DNA of 64,000 nucleotides, taken from positions 1 through 64,000 of the forward strand of contig NZ_VIAR01000011.1 in NCBI RefSeq assembly GCF_006546625.1, read 5' to 3'. The stretch is from Haloflavibacter putidus (GTDB taxonomy: Bacteria; Bacteroidota; Bacteroidia; Flavobacteriales; Flavobacteriaceae). Positions 9,303-18,130 of this stretch are shown here, in pieces; position 1 is the stretch's first letter, and each line of letters opens with the position of its first letter. The position numbers were made by a program, and so were the translations under genes. A model generated the notes under the pieces. It saw only the letters and a program-made list of their open reading frames with translations, was not told the origin of the DNA and ran no database searches.

Positions 9303-10082
9303 TCAATCTTCCGTTTCAAAACTTCTAAACCGCGTTAGAAAAATATAAAAGACACCATAGGAGATAAAGCCGATAGCGGTTACCCCCATTAACATTCGGC
9401 CGAGTGTAGATTGCTCTAAAAAGGCAAAAGCATCTTGCATACCTTTTATATCGTGGTTGCCCGTATAAATGCCTGCACGTAAAAAGAAATAGGCAATAAT
9501 AAGCACCACAAAGGCCCGGGCATAAAAACCAAACCTCCCTACAGATCTAATTATTTGATGGTATTTTTGGCCTTCTAAATTAAACTGATCTAACAAACCT
9601 CCTTTAAATGCTCCAACAATAAGAATAATACCTTGTACAAGCAGTATAATACCAATCCCAATAAATAGATAAGACAAGACCAACGGATCAATAAAACTGA
9701 GATAACGCGTTTGGTAGTCGCCGGAATAAGAACTTGTAAACAAATGATAAAACGCCAAGATAGCCACAACGGTATAAACCAAGCCAGTGGTAAAAAGTCC
9801 GAAGCGGTGAAATTTTGCCTTGCGGTCAGAACCTAAATTTTCCGGGTCTTTTATACTCTGTAAAAACATCCAAGCAGAGTAACACAAGAGGCCGGCCCCA
9901 AGAAGCAAAAGCATTATCTGTCCGAAAACCTGTCGTTTTAAAAAAGCCAAGGCTTGATTGGTGCCGGAGCTTTCGCCGCCCATTTGCAAGGCAGCCAATA
10001 AAGAAAGCATACCAATTACGATATAAATAATGCCTTTGGACGTAAAACCGATTAGAGCAATGGTTTTGTATGATTTTTTCAC
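9303..10082 (-). CDS. DUF1206 family integral membrane protein
   Basis: 259 residues with about six hydrophobic segments arranged as three two-helix repeats, each starting with a small-residue-rich GF-xK-GIIYIVIGML-like first helix (residues about 8-30, 95-112, 178-196). This repeated pattern is the DUF1206 signature. It should sit in the cytoplasmic membrane; no function is established. The short gap to the M28 gene allows co-transcription but there is no functional link visible. Confidence 0.85.
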   Translation of the reverse strand: MKKSYKTIALIGFTSKGIIYIVIGMLSLLAALQMGGESSGTNQALAFLKRQVFGQIMLLLLGAGLLCYSAWMFLQSIKDPENLGSDRKAKFHRFGLFTTGLVYTVVAILAFYHLFTSSYSGDYQTRYLSFIDPLVLSYLFIGIGIILLVQGIILIVGAFKGGLLDQFNLEGQKYHQIIRSVGRFGFYARAFVVLIIAYFFLRAGIYTGNHDIKGMQDAFAFLEQSTLGRMLMGVTAIGFISYGVFYIFLTRFRSFETED

Positions 10083-10279
10083 AAAAAATATCTGTTTAAA
10101 CTAATTTGGAAAGATACGATTACTCGGAAAACTCTCAGCATTTAATTTCCGGTAGTTCAGGGGGAAAGAAATAGCTTAGCTTTTTGATTGCAACTTGGAT
10201 TTCGATTTCGGTGCGTGCACAAGATTAGTGAAATAAAACGTTTTTTGATTGATTGGGTTAAATTAATGAGTTTTAGATA

Positions 10280-10834
10280 TTATTCTTTACAACCTTTAAC
10301 CCTATAAACAGAAAATTTATTTTCTCTTTCGTGCAGTAGTATATCTATAATATCTGAATTTCTAATTAAATTTCTTAAAGAAGAGAATCTTATTTTTTCT
10401 ATTTCTTTTGTGTGCAATATATTCATATTCTCTTTTAAATTTTGAGACAGACGCATACTTCGTTCTTCACATTGTAAAGAAAGCCATACTAATGATATTT
10501 TGTTATCATCTCCCATACAGCTGGAAACTCCAGGGATTGCTTTATATAACTCTCCGCTACTATAATAGCCAATAAAATATTTAAAATCTTCTTCCGGTAT
10601 AAATTTACTAAGTTGAAAATAGATTGTTGAAAAATTCTGATTTTTTGACCTATAAATACTTGCATTATCATTTTCTTCAAACAAAATATACAAGTGTTTC
10701 TCGCCATAATGTTTTTTTACCAGTTGAAAGGGTTCAATAATAGTATCTGACTTTAGGTTTGAAATAGGGATAATTTGAGCAGAGCCTACATTAACAAAAA
10801 TAAATCCAATTAGAAAAACAATTGCTTTTTTCAT
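10280..10834 (-). CDS. hypothetical secreted protein
   Basis: 184 residues with a classical signal peptide (lysines at 2-3, hydrophobic core, cut after GSAQ near residue 19). The mature part is polar, with two cysteines in its middle region (SSCMGDD and LQCEERS) and one near the C-terminus (VKGCKE), so disulfides in the periplasm are plausible. I do not recognise a family. It is isolated between a DUF1206 gene and a divergent serine hydrolase gene. Confidence 0.6.
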   Translation of the reverse strand: MKKAIVFLIGFIFVNVGSAQIIPISNLKSDTIIEPFQLVKKHYGEKHLYILFEENDNASIYRSKNQNFSTIYFQLSKFIPEEDFKYFIGYYSSGELYKAIPGVSSCMGDDNKISLVWLSLQCEERSMRLSQNLKENMNILHTKEIEKIRFSSLRNLIRNSDIIDILLHERENKFSVYRVKGCKE

Positions 10835-10943
10835 AATTTTAAAAATGTTGCTCTCAAATATACATATTTACCAGCATTTCTATTCTATTGATAAAAACAA
10901 GACAGGTAAAAAGTAACTTTCTTTTTTTCAAAGCATATATCTT

Positions 10944-10951
10944 TATATTTG
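10944..10951 (+). promoter_or_regulatory. -7 element for the serine hydrolase gene
   Basis: TATATTTG matches TAnnTTTG. It lies 21 bp before the ATG at 10973, so a transcript starting about 7 bp downstream of it would have a leader of roughly 15 nt. A TTG at 10949 that would extend the reading frame falls inside this element, which argues for the ATG as true start. Confidence 0.55.
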
Positions 10952-10972
10952 CACCCCCAAAACATTCGGTAT

Positions 10973-12190
10973 ATGCATCTTCAACAAAAATTTGTAATTC
11001 TTCTACTTTTAATCTTTTCCGCGTTAAGCGTAAACGCACAAGACTGCAAACAAATTTCTACCGCTCAAGGCGAAAAAGAACGCGCCATTATATCCGGGGA
11101 AACCATGGGGCAAAAATTAGAAAGTTTGCTTTTTTGGTCGCAAGCTGAAAAAGAAAAGCGCTTTTCTATGATGCACGAGATTTTTCCGAGTATTGCGGTA
11201 AAGCCGGGCTCAAAAACGCTAAACCTTAAAAATGCCGAAGAAATTGTACCGCAATGGCAAGATAAAACTACACTAAATTCGTATATAAAAGAGAATCATA
11301 TTGTTGGTTTACTGGTGCTGCAAGGCGATACCATTCGTTTAGAGAAATATGCCAACGGATTTAAAAAAGAAAACTTATGGACGTCCTTTTCTATGGCAAA
11401 ATCTGTTTCTTCTATGTTGTTGGGCGTGGCTTTACAAGAAGGCGCTATTGAAAGTCTGGACGATTCGCTAGAAAAGTATATTCCGGAACTTAAAGGTTAC
11501 GATTACGGAAAAGTAAGCGTGCGGCAATTGCTCACGATGACTTCGGGCATTGCGTGGAATGAAGATTACGAAGATCCAAATGCAGATGTAGCGCAAATGT
11601 ATCAAAATCTGTGTGAGAATGACGAGTCGCACATTCTTACCTATATAAAAACTTTAAAAAGTGCGCACGAGCCGGGAACGCATTGGAATTATAACACCGG
11701 CGAAACCGATTTAGTCGGAATTTTAATACAAAAAGCAACCGGAAAAAGTCTGGCAGAATACCTTTCCGAAAAGATTTGGCAGGCTTACGGAATGGAAAAC
11801 TGTGCTTATTGGCTGGCAGACGAATGCAGTAATTTAAACATTGGCGGCAGCGGACTTTCGGCCAGCTTAGGCGATTATGCGCGTTTGGGCAGGTTGATGT
11901 TAGAACAATCTAAATTGGGCGGAGAACAGCTTTTTTCTAAAGCTTATATAAAAGATGCTACTTCGCTTTTATACGAAACCGACGGCAATGGCAGCGGTTA
12001 TGGCTATTTGTGGTGGCGTTTTAAAAACGGAAGCTACGCCGCGGTGGGTATTTTTGGACAAATGTTGTATGTAGATCCGCAAAAAGAGTTGGTTATTGTA
12101 CAATTGGCCGCTTGGCCAAAAGCCAGTTCTAAAAAGTTAGTGCAAAGCAGGCGTAATTTTATTCAAGCCGTACAACGGGTGGTGGACTAA
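10973..12190 (+). CDS. secreted serine hydrolase of the class C beta-lactamase/DD-peptidase family
   Basis: 405 residues from the ATG at 10973, which starts a signal peptide ending SVNAQ. The catalytic SxxK reads S-M-A-K in WTSFSMAKSVSS, the second motif is Y-N-T in HWNYNTGETD, and a GIFGQMLYVDP stretch holds the third active-site strand. Family members are esterases, D-aminopeptidases, penicillin-binding proteins or 6-aminohexanoate-dimer-hydrolase-like enzymes; substrate cannot be told from sequence. It acts in the periplasm. The gene is monocistronic with its own promoter. Confidence 0.85.
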   Translation: MHLQQKFVILLLLIFSALSVNAQDCKQISTAQGEKERAIISGETMGQKLESLLFWSQAEKEKRFSMMHEIFPSIAVKPGSKTLNLKNAEEIVPQWQDKTTLNSYIKENHIVGLLVLQGDTIRLEKYANGFKKENLWTSFSMAKSVSSMLLGVALQEGAIESLDDSLEKYIPELKGYDYGKVSVRQLLTMTSGIAWNEDYEDPNADVAQMYQNLCENDESHILTYIKTLKSAHEPGTHWNYNTGETDLVGILIQKATGKSLAEYLSEKIWQAYGMENCAYWLADECSNLNIGGSGLSASLGDYARLGRLMLEQSKLGGEQLFSKAYIKDATSLLYETDGNGSGYGYLWWRFKNGSYAAVGIFGQMLYVDPQKELVIVQLAAWPKASSKKLVQSRRNFIQAVQRVVD

Positions 12191-12713
12191 GTCATCCATA
12201 GAAAATTTCCGTAAAGAAAAAACGTACTTAACTACCTAAAATTAGTTTTTTTGTCATCTTGATGCACAGTCGAAAGATAAGACAAAACGCCTTAATTTTA
12301 ACCGATTTAATCGTTTCAGATAACTAGTCAAAAAAGGTCTCAGACGAGATGCATTATAAAAAATGGAATCAAAAATGGTTTTCACAATTTTCATGTAATT
12401 ACTGAAAATAATAGAGATTCAGATTTAATTTTATAACTATTTAGTTTTGGTATTGAGTTTATTCTAGCGGCAGTTAGAGAAAACTATGGTAAAGTTATAG
12501 CCATTAATGTTCAATATATATATAAAGCGAACTTGTTAAATAGCAATGGAGATGTGATAAACAAATGTTCGGGGAGATCTAAAAGTGCTTTAAATAACCT
12601 CACGCTTCAACCGGCTTTAATTGCAACAAAAATAACTATTGATATACTAAAAAAATAATAGAAACGTTAATAAGTAATAATCTACTTGCTGATTATATAA
12701 ATATTAAATAAGA
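12191..12713. other. intergenic interval with REP-like word and a decayed frame
   Basis: Near 12250-12285 there is a GCACAGTCGAAAGAT word of the REP-like family dispersed in flavobacterial genomes. From 12437 to 12658 a start-less open frame is found (separate entry). Nothing else is convincing. Confidence 0.4.
12437..12658 (+). pseudogene. possible gene remnant without a start codon
   Basis: Seventy-three sense codons remain open between a TAA at 12434 and a TAA at 12656. The frame has coding-like composition (FGIEFILAAVRENYG ... LQPALIATKITIDILKK) but no ATG, GTG or TTG at a sensible place. It may be the 3' end of a lost gene. I recognise no family. Confidence 0.3.
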
Positions 12714-13160
12714 ATGAGAATGAAAAAAATAATTGTGGTATTAGTAGTAATGGTTGTAAGCGTGAGCGCAGCTATTGCTCAAGAATGGCAAACAGATATT
12801 AACGTTGCTAAAGAAATTGCAACTAAAGAAAGTAAGCCTATTATTCTAGTGTTTCAAGGTTCTGATTGGTGTGCGCCTTGTATAAAACTAGACCGAGAAA
12901 TTTGGAGTACTGATGCTTTTAAAAAGTATGCAAAAGAAAATTATGTGATGCTAAAGGCAGATTTTCCAAGAAGAAAGAAAAACAAATTGTCAGAAACACA
13001 AACAAAGGCAAACGCATTACTTGCTGAAAAATATAACAAACAAGGTTTTTTTCCTTTTGTTGTGGTACTTGATTCTAATGGCAAAGTGTTAGGAAAAAGT
13101 GGTTATAAAAAAACTACGCCAGAAAAGTATATTAAAGAATTAAACACTTTTACGAAGTAA
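12714..13160 (+). CDS. periplasmic thioredoxin-like protein (WCAPC)
   Basis: 148 residues: signal peptide to about residue 23 (AIAQ), then a thioredoxin_7/DsbD-gamma-like fold with the redox motif W-C53-A-P-C56 in GSDWCAPCIKLD and a probable cis-proline in GFFPFVVVLD. It is first in a tight four-gene operon with apbE (1-nt gap), DUF4266 and DUF3570 genes. A likely role is disulfide or thiol redox chemistry in the periplasm on the cysteine-rich DUF4266 lipoprotein or on a flavinylated partner; that is inference from context. The ATG six bases later is an equally possible start. Confidence 0.85.
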   Translation: MRMKKIIVVLVVMVVSVSAAIAQEWQTDINVAKEIATKESKPIILVFQGSDWCAPCIKLDREIWSTDAFKKYAKENYVMLKADFPRRKKNKLSETQTKANALLAEKYNKQGFFPFVVVLDSNGKVLGKSGYKKTTPEKYIKELNTFTK

Positions 13161-13161
13161 T

Positions 13162-14142
13162 TTGAAACATCTAATCACTTTATTACTTTTTTTCTCAATT
13201 ATAGATTGTATAGCACAACAACCTTATAAGAGAACACTCAAACTAATGGGTAGTCGATTTGACATTACTGTTGTAGCAAACGATTCTATACAAGCAAACC
13301 AATATATTGCTACTGCTATAGCAGAAATTACAAGGGTTGAAAAATTGATTTCATCTTGGGATGATAATTCTCAAACATCAGAAATTAATCGTAATGCAGG
13401 AATTAAGCCTGTGAAAGTTGACAAAGAACTCTTTGATTTAATTGAAAGAGCAATAGGTATTTCAAAATTGACCGATGGTGCTTTTGACATTAGCTATGCC
13501 TCAATGGACAGGATTTGGAAGTTTGATGGCAGTATGACCAAAATGCCTTCAAAAGAGGAAATAACAGCTTCCGTAGAAAAAGTTGGCTATCAAAACATTG
13601 TTTTAGATAAGAGTAAAAGCACTGTATTTCTTAAGTTAAAAGGGATGAAAATAGGCTTTGGCGCTATTGGGAAAGGTTATGCAGCAGATAAGGCCAAAAA
13701 ACTTCTTATTTCAAAAGGTATAACTTCAGGAATTATTAATGCTTCTGGCGATATGAATACTTGGGGAAAACAACCAAAGGGAAATGAATGGAAAGTTGCT
13801 ATTACAAACCCGATGAATAAAAACAAAGTCTTTGCATTACTACCAATTACAAATGGAGCTGTAGTTACTTCTGGAAATTATGAAAAGTTTGTAAACTTTA
13901 ATGGTAAACGCTACACTCATATTATCGACCCAAGAACAGGCTATCCTTCTTCCGGAATTATAAGTGTAACCGTATTTGCGCCAAAAGCAGAATTGGCAGA
14001 TGCACTAGCAACTTCAGTATTTGTTATGGGAAAAGAGACTGGTTTAGATCGCATTAACCAATTGCCAAAAATAGAATGTATCATCATAGATGATAACGGG
14101 AAAATTATGAAGTCAAAGAATATAGAAATAGATAAATTATGA
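13162..14142 (+). CDS. apbE: FAD:protein FMN transferase
   Basis: 326 residues. ApbE moves FMN from FAD onto a threonine or serine of exported proteins. Diagnostic motifs are present in order: MGSRFDI (about 29), GFGAIGKGYAADKA, INASGDMNTWG, HIIDPRTGYPSSG, and ADALATSVFVMG near the end, where magnesium and FAD are bound. The start is a TTG one base after the thioredoxin stop; it gives a signal peptide (cut after IAQ), whereas the next methionine would remove it and the first strand. The 3' end overlaps the DUF4266 gene by 4 bp (ATGA). No protein with an obvious flavinylation site (DxxTGAT type) lies next to it, so the target is unknown. Confidence 0.95.
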   Translation: MKHLITLLLFFSIIDCIAQQPYKRTLKLMGSRFDITVVANDSIQANQYIATAIAEITRVEKLISSWDDNSQTSEINRNAGIKPVKVDKELFDLIERAIGISKLTDGAFDISYASMDRIWKFDGSMTKMPSKEEITASVEKVGYQNIVLDKSKSTVFLKLKGMKIGFGAIGKGYAADKAKKLLISKGITSGIINASGDMNTWGKQPKGNEWKVAITNPMNKNKVFALLPITNGAVVTSGNYEKFVNFNGKRYTHIIDPRTGYPSSGIISVTVFAPKAELADALATSVFVMGKETGLDRINQLPKIECIIIDDNGKIMKSKNIEIDKL

Positions 14143-14351
14143 TCAAGAAGTTTATATGCGCTGCATTAATAACAACTTGTTTTAGTAGTTGTGTTGTAGT
14201 TAAAGAATACGAAAAAGTAAATATAAATGACCCAGATATGGCCTTGTCTGAAAAAAAGGTTGACCGAAATGTTTCTACAATGCATTCTTATCGAGAAGCT
14301 GCTGTAGGAGCAAATGGAGGAAAAACTGGTGGAGGCTGCGGCTGTAATTAA
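14139..14351 (+). CDS. DUF4266 family small lipoprotein with C-terminal GGGCGCN
   Basis: 70 residues. A lipoprotein signal peptide ends in a lipobox FSSC (about residue 17). The mature peptide contains DPDMAL, the YREAAVGANGG motif and a terminal glycine-cysteine tail G-G-G-C-G-C-N, which is the DUF4266 hallmark. It overlaps apbE by 4 bp and precedes DUF3570 by 14 bp, a conserved neighbourhood in Bacteroidota and Proteobacteria. The two tail cysteines could bind metal, be redox partners of the thioredoxin, or be a modification site; none is shown by sequence alone. Confidence 0.85.
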   Translation: MIKKFICAALITTCFSSCVVVKEYEKVNINDPDMALSEKKVDRNVSTMHSYREAAVGANGGKTGGGCGCN

Positions 14352-14365
14352 TAAAACAAGAAATT

Positions 14366-15679
14366 TTGAAAAAATTAATTTTAATATTCTGCGTATTTGC
14401 TTTTGCCAAAACCTATTCGCAAACAGGACAAGACTCAACCCAAGTTTATAAAAAACGTGTATTAGAAACTACCGAAGTAGATTTTCTAACAAGTTATTAT
14501 TCTCAAGATGGAGATAATGCTGCGGTAAGTGGCGGTATTGGTACTGAAGAATTAACAGATGTTACTGGAACTTTTGTAGTTTCTATACCTCTAAATGACG
14601 ATGACGTATTAACCATTGATGCAGGAGTTTCCGCCTACACATCAGCATCTTCAAGTAACGTTGGACCTTTTGATGATGGACCAGCAGACCCATTTCAAGC
14701 ATCTTCTGGTGCATCAAGTAGTGACCTTTGGGCAAATTTAACGGGAAGCTATAGCCATAGCTCTGACGATAGAAACGATATTTGGTCTGCAAAAATATCT
14801 ATTTCATCAGAATACGATTACTTTTCTGCTGGCGTTGGTGGTAGTTACACAAAATTATTTAACGAAAAAAATACAGAATTAAGTGTAAACGCAAATGTTT
14901 ATATAGATACTTGGAATGCTATTTACCCAACCGAATTAAGACCGTTTGGAGAAAATGGTAATGGTTTAAACAATAATTTATTTACGCAAAACACAATTAC
15001 AGGAAACACAAATTATAATCCTAGATTTAGTGAGTTTAAAGATGAAGGGCGTAATTCTTATTCTTTAGGTTTCGGGTTCTCTCAAATTCTTCATAAGAAT
15101 GTACAAGGTTCGTTAGCATTAGATTTTGTGCAACAACAAGGTTTATTATCTACACCATTTCAACGCGTGTATTTTAATGATGTAGCAGATTCATTTATAG
15201 ATAATTTTCAACTTGCAGATGCAGTTGAGCGTTTGCCAGATTCAAGATTTAAAATAGCTGTTGGCGGACGTTTGAATTGGTATTTAAATGAAACATTTAC
15301 AGTAAGAACATTCTATCGTTATTATTTTGATGATTGGGGAATCTCTTCCCATACTGCAAGTATTGAAGTGCCAATTAAAATAACAGATAAGTTTACGTTG
15401 TATCCATCGTATAGATTTTATAACCAAACAGCAGCCGACTATTTTAATCCTTATGAAAGTGCATTATCTACCGATGAGTTTTATACTTCTGATTATGACC
15501 TTTCGGAATATGCTGCCAACCAAATTGGTTTTGGAGTATCGTACACAGATATTTTTGCAAAAACACATATATGGAAACTTGGTTTAAAAAGTATTGACTT
15601 AAAATTTTATCAGTACGATAGAGATACATCTTTTAGTTCTAGTATTATTACAGCAGGATTTAAGTTTATAATGGATTAA
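14366..15679 (+). CDS. DUF3570 family outer-membrane beta-barrel-like protein
   Basis: 437 residues beginning at a TTG 14 bp after the DUF4266 stop; this start yields a signal peptide (cut after TYSQ) and no ATG does so. The mature chain shows the DUF3570 opening (ETTEVDFLTSYYSQDGDNAAVSGGIGTEELTDVT), then many alternating hydrophobic/aromatic strands and ends with a hydrophobic aromatic segment (ITAGFKFIMD) fitting an outer membrane barrel, though the last residue is not F. It is the last gene of the redox operon, so the operon probably builds an envelope complex joining a barrel, a cysteine-rich lipoprotein, a thiol redox protein and a flavin transferase. Confidence 0.85.
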   Translation: MKKLILIFCVFAFAKTYSQTGQDSTQVYKKRVLETTEVDFLTSYYSQDGDNAAVSGGIGTEELTDVTGTFVVSIPLNDDDVLTIDAGVSAYTSASSSNVGPFDDGPADPFQASSGASSSDLWANLTGSYSHSSDDRNDIWSAKISISSEYDYFSAGVGGSYTKLFNEKNTELSVNANVYIDTWNAIYPTELRPFGENGNGLNNNLFTQNTITGNTNYNPRFSEFKDEGRNSYSLGFGFSQILHKNVQGSLALDFVQQQGLLSTPFQRVYFNDVADSFIDNFQLADAVERLPDSRFKIAVGGRLNWYLNETFTVRTFYRYYFDDWGISSHTASIEVPIKITDKFTLYPSYRFYNQTAADYFNPYESALSTDEFYTSDYDLSEYAANQIGFGVSYTDIFAKTHIWKLGLKSIDLKFYQYDRDTSFSSSIITAGFKFIMD

Positions 15680-16458
15680 TCGAATATTCGAAATTTGTTT
15701 GCTTTAGTCCAAGACTAAACCCAAATTAAATAATAAAGATCAAAAATCAAGGTAATCGGGAAAAGTAATACCGAACACCGTATTCAGCTTGCCATAGAAT
15801 ATAAAGTTGTTGCAGAGCTAAAATTTAAATTCTGGGTAATATTATTAAATGTTGAATACGAATTAGTACTTTGGAAATCCTTGAGAAGAGCCTTCTTTTT
15901 TTAGAGAAAAGTAAAAGGCAAAGAAAATAAGTTTTGGAATTTTGGAAATCGTGTTTTCCATCACGTACCGATTTCTTGGAATTTAAGCAGGCTTGAAGAT
16001 ATGCAGAATACAATTTTTTAAGTAATGGCATGGCTAAATGATGACCTTCCTGAAATTGCAAAAGAATAGGATAACGTTCCAATATAATCGAAAAAGCTAA
16101 AAGAGAACTATAAAAAACTCACCAACACCAACAATCCTTACCTAAGCTCCTAATTTTTTAAAATTCGCACGGAATTGTGTCTCTTTTATGGCTTAAGGTA
16201 AAAGTTAAGTAGAGAGAGATCAGTAGTTGCTTACTCAACTTCAACAGAATATGTTTTCAAACTATAGCCGTTATTCCATCTTTTGCAGCAGCAATAATTT
16301 GAATTATTTTCTATCTTTATCGTTTCAGCTATATTTTCAAAAAGAATTAATACCAAGAAAATTAACCTAGAAAACGAGCCGCCTATATAAGGGGGAAAAC
16401 AGCGTTTTCTTTCAGTATCCTAAATAAATACGTTGATTCACAACTTAAACAATAAACT
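15680..16458. other. gene-poor interval with decayed coding sequence
   Basis: A small hairpin TTTAGTC/GACTAAA lies at 15703-15719 shortly after the DUF3570 stop. From about 15735 to 15900 and 15930 to 16080 there are short open pieces on the plus strand broken by stops and lacking starts, which look like eroded genes; no family is recognisable. The region 16130-16458 is AT-rich with no gene and should hold the promoter of the TPR gene. Confidence 0.35.
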
Positions 16459-17310
16459 ATGAGATTATTACTACTAAGCTTTTTTCTACTGGCAAATACA
16501 GTATTTGCACAAAATGAGACTCCGGCATTAAAGTTTGATACCAAATTTTATGATGCTGTTGATAATTGGGTGGCTTTTCCATCCCAGAAAAGTGACTCCA
16601 TCTTTAATTATGGCTACATTTACATTGACGAAGATGCTGGTTTTACTTTTGAAATAGGAAACACGTTTACCATTACCAATGATAATAAATTTATAGCTAA
16701 ACCGCCCAGTAAGACCAATAGAAGCATATACCGAATTGATAAAAACTGGAAGCCACTAGCTATTATTCCCAAAGACAAAGTTGCGGAAATGGGCTTGCCG
16801 GAACAACCGGAATCTATGGACGTTTATAAGGAAAATTCTGAAAGCGCTTCCTATTTAAAAAACATCGGTTATTTTTATAACAGCGTTGGAGCTAGTCACC
16901 AAGCTTTAGAACCTTTAAAAAAGGCCTATAAAAAAGAACCGCATTTTAACGGATTAGAGTTTGAATTAAGCTTTGCTTATAATGCTTTACGGAAATTTGA
17001 GAAAGCTGTTCCTGTTTTAAAAAAAGCATTAGAAAACGATCCCGATAATTACCGGTTTTACAGAGAACTTGGTTTTGCTTCCCTAAACCTACAAAGATTT
17101 GACGAGGCTGAAAAAATTTACAGAAACGGAATTGCACTTACCGAAGATACATTTCAAAAAAGTGAAATGGCGGTAAATATGGCGCAAGCTTATTTTCAGT
17201 TAAAGAACAAAGAAAAGTTCAAAGAATGGGCGGAAATAACCCGTAACTATGCAAAAGAAAACTCGAGGTATAGTCAATATATAACTTTATTGGAACAAAA
17301 TTGGAAATAA
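16459..17310 (+). CDS. secreted TPR-repeat protein
   Basis: 283 residues with a signal peptide (cut after FAQ at about residue 18). Residues about 20-120 have no recognised domain; residues about 128-250 form at least three tetratricopeptide-like helix pairs (GASHQALEPLKKAYKKEP, YNALRKFEKAVPVLKKAL, GFASLNLQRFDEAEKIYRNG). TPR arrays bind protein partners, so this is probably a periplasmic scaffold. It is monocistronic and nothing around it points to a pathway. Confidence 0.75.
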   Translation: MRLLLLSFFLLANTVFAQNETPALKFDTKFYDAVDNWVAFPSQKSDSIFNYGYIYIDEDAGFTFEIGNTFTITNDNKFIAKPPSKTNRSIYRIDKNWKPLAIIPKDKVAEMGLPEQPESMDVYKENSESASYLKNIGYFYNSVGASHQALEPLKKAYKKEPHFNGLEFELSFAYNALRKFEKAVPVLKKALENDPDNYRFYRELGFASLNLQRFDEAEKIYRNGIALTEDTFQKSEMAVNMAQAYFQLKNKEKFKEWAEITRNYAKENSRYSQYITLLEQNWK

Positions 17311-17996
17311 GAATAACGGCTTGCCGTTAAGCAAAGCCAGTCGACCCGGTAAATAAAACTTTATGATGTTTTTAGTCTTTTTTTCTGTAAAGCTAAACTT
17401 CCGGAAAGAATTACTGTATCAAAAAAGTTTTGCGTTTTCTGTTTTATTGAAGGAAAAAGTTTAACTTTGTAGAGGTTAGTAGATACTTAGCTTTAAGCGC
17501 ATATTGGTTCTGTATGTCAAACTGAGACTAAATTTAAAATTTAGAAGATACTGTAATTGCCGTTTCAAAGCAGCGCTTTGCAATCTTTTTCTTCAGTATA
17601 AGGTTTGTTTTGCGGTAAAAAATCTTGTTTTCAAATCTATTTGGGGATTGGCATGGTTTATCCTGAGCGCAGACGAAGAGTTTTCTATTGTATCCGACGA
17701 GTGAAACGAGAGGAATACAAAGCAAAGAAAATGAAAGAACACAATTTAGAATACTAAGTTAAAAGGTGGGTAAATAAATAGTTGTTGAAAAAACGTCAAT
17801 GATAGCGCATTCGAAGTCCACTTTCTACCGCTAAAAGTTCTTGACTGCGTTCAAACAAACATTCGTAATGACTTTAAACTGTTGCTTATTAAGCAAATAA
17901 TTACGCAATTATATCTAGATTTTTATATCTTTATATACTAAACCTTAAGAAATCACCTACAAATAAAGCGGCTTACTTAGGTTTTTAAGCCGAGCT
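17311..17996. other. gene-free interval with REP-like repeats
   Basis: A short hairpin (GGCTTGC/GCAAAGCC) follows the TPR gene at about 17321-17340. GAGCGCAGACGAAG and CGACGAGTGAAACGAGAGGA words at 17664-17715 belong to the dispersed REP-like family. No protein gene is supported. The stretch 17740-17996 ends in two hairpins and could encode a small RNA (see the hairpin at 17997). Confidence 0.4.
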
Positions 17997-18045
17997 AAAA
18001 AAGTTGTACAATTTAATCTGAAAAATTGTACAACTTTTTTATTTT
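17997..18045 (+). terminator. perfect 18-bp hairpin, orphan terminator-like
   Basis: AAAAAAGTTGTACAATTT (17997-18014) is exactly complementary to 18023-18040 with an 8-base loop, followed by ATTTTTATT. A smaller hairpin CGGCTTA/TAAGCCG sits just before it at 17969-17992. No protein gene ends nearby (the closest stop is at 17310), so it either ends a non-coding transcript or works as an attenuator in the leader of the HU-like gene. Confidence 0.6.
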
Positions 18046-18069
18046 TATTCTACAATATTTATATAAATT

Positions 18070-18097
18070 GCTTAGCAGTTTTAGCAAAAAGCTAAGC
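18070..18097 (+). promoter_or_regulatory. hairpin in the leader of the HU-like gene
   Basis: GCTTAGC (18070-18076) pairs with GCTAAGC (18091-18097) around a 14-base loop, with further AATT pairing outside. It lies 33 bp before the ATG of the HU-like gene and after the orphan terminator, so it may shape that mRNA leader. Confidence 0.35.
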
Positions 18098-18130
18098 GAA
18101 TTATAAAAACTCCTCTTTAAAACAACTACA

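Noticed and set aside
15825-16082. 85-codon minus-strand frame
   Set aside because: Repetitive leucine/serine-like composition, no start signal, and the interval contains broken plus-strand frames instead.
17504-17704. Short plus-strand frame in the interval before the HU-like gene
   Set aside because: Contains REP-like words and has no family or start signal; not treated as a gene.
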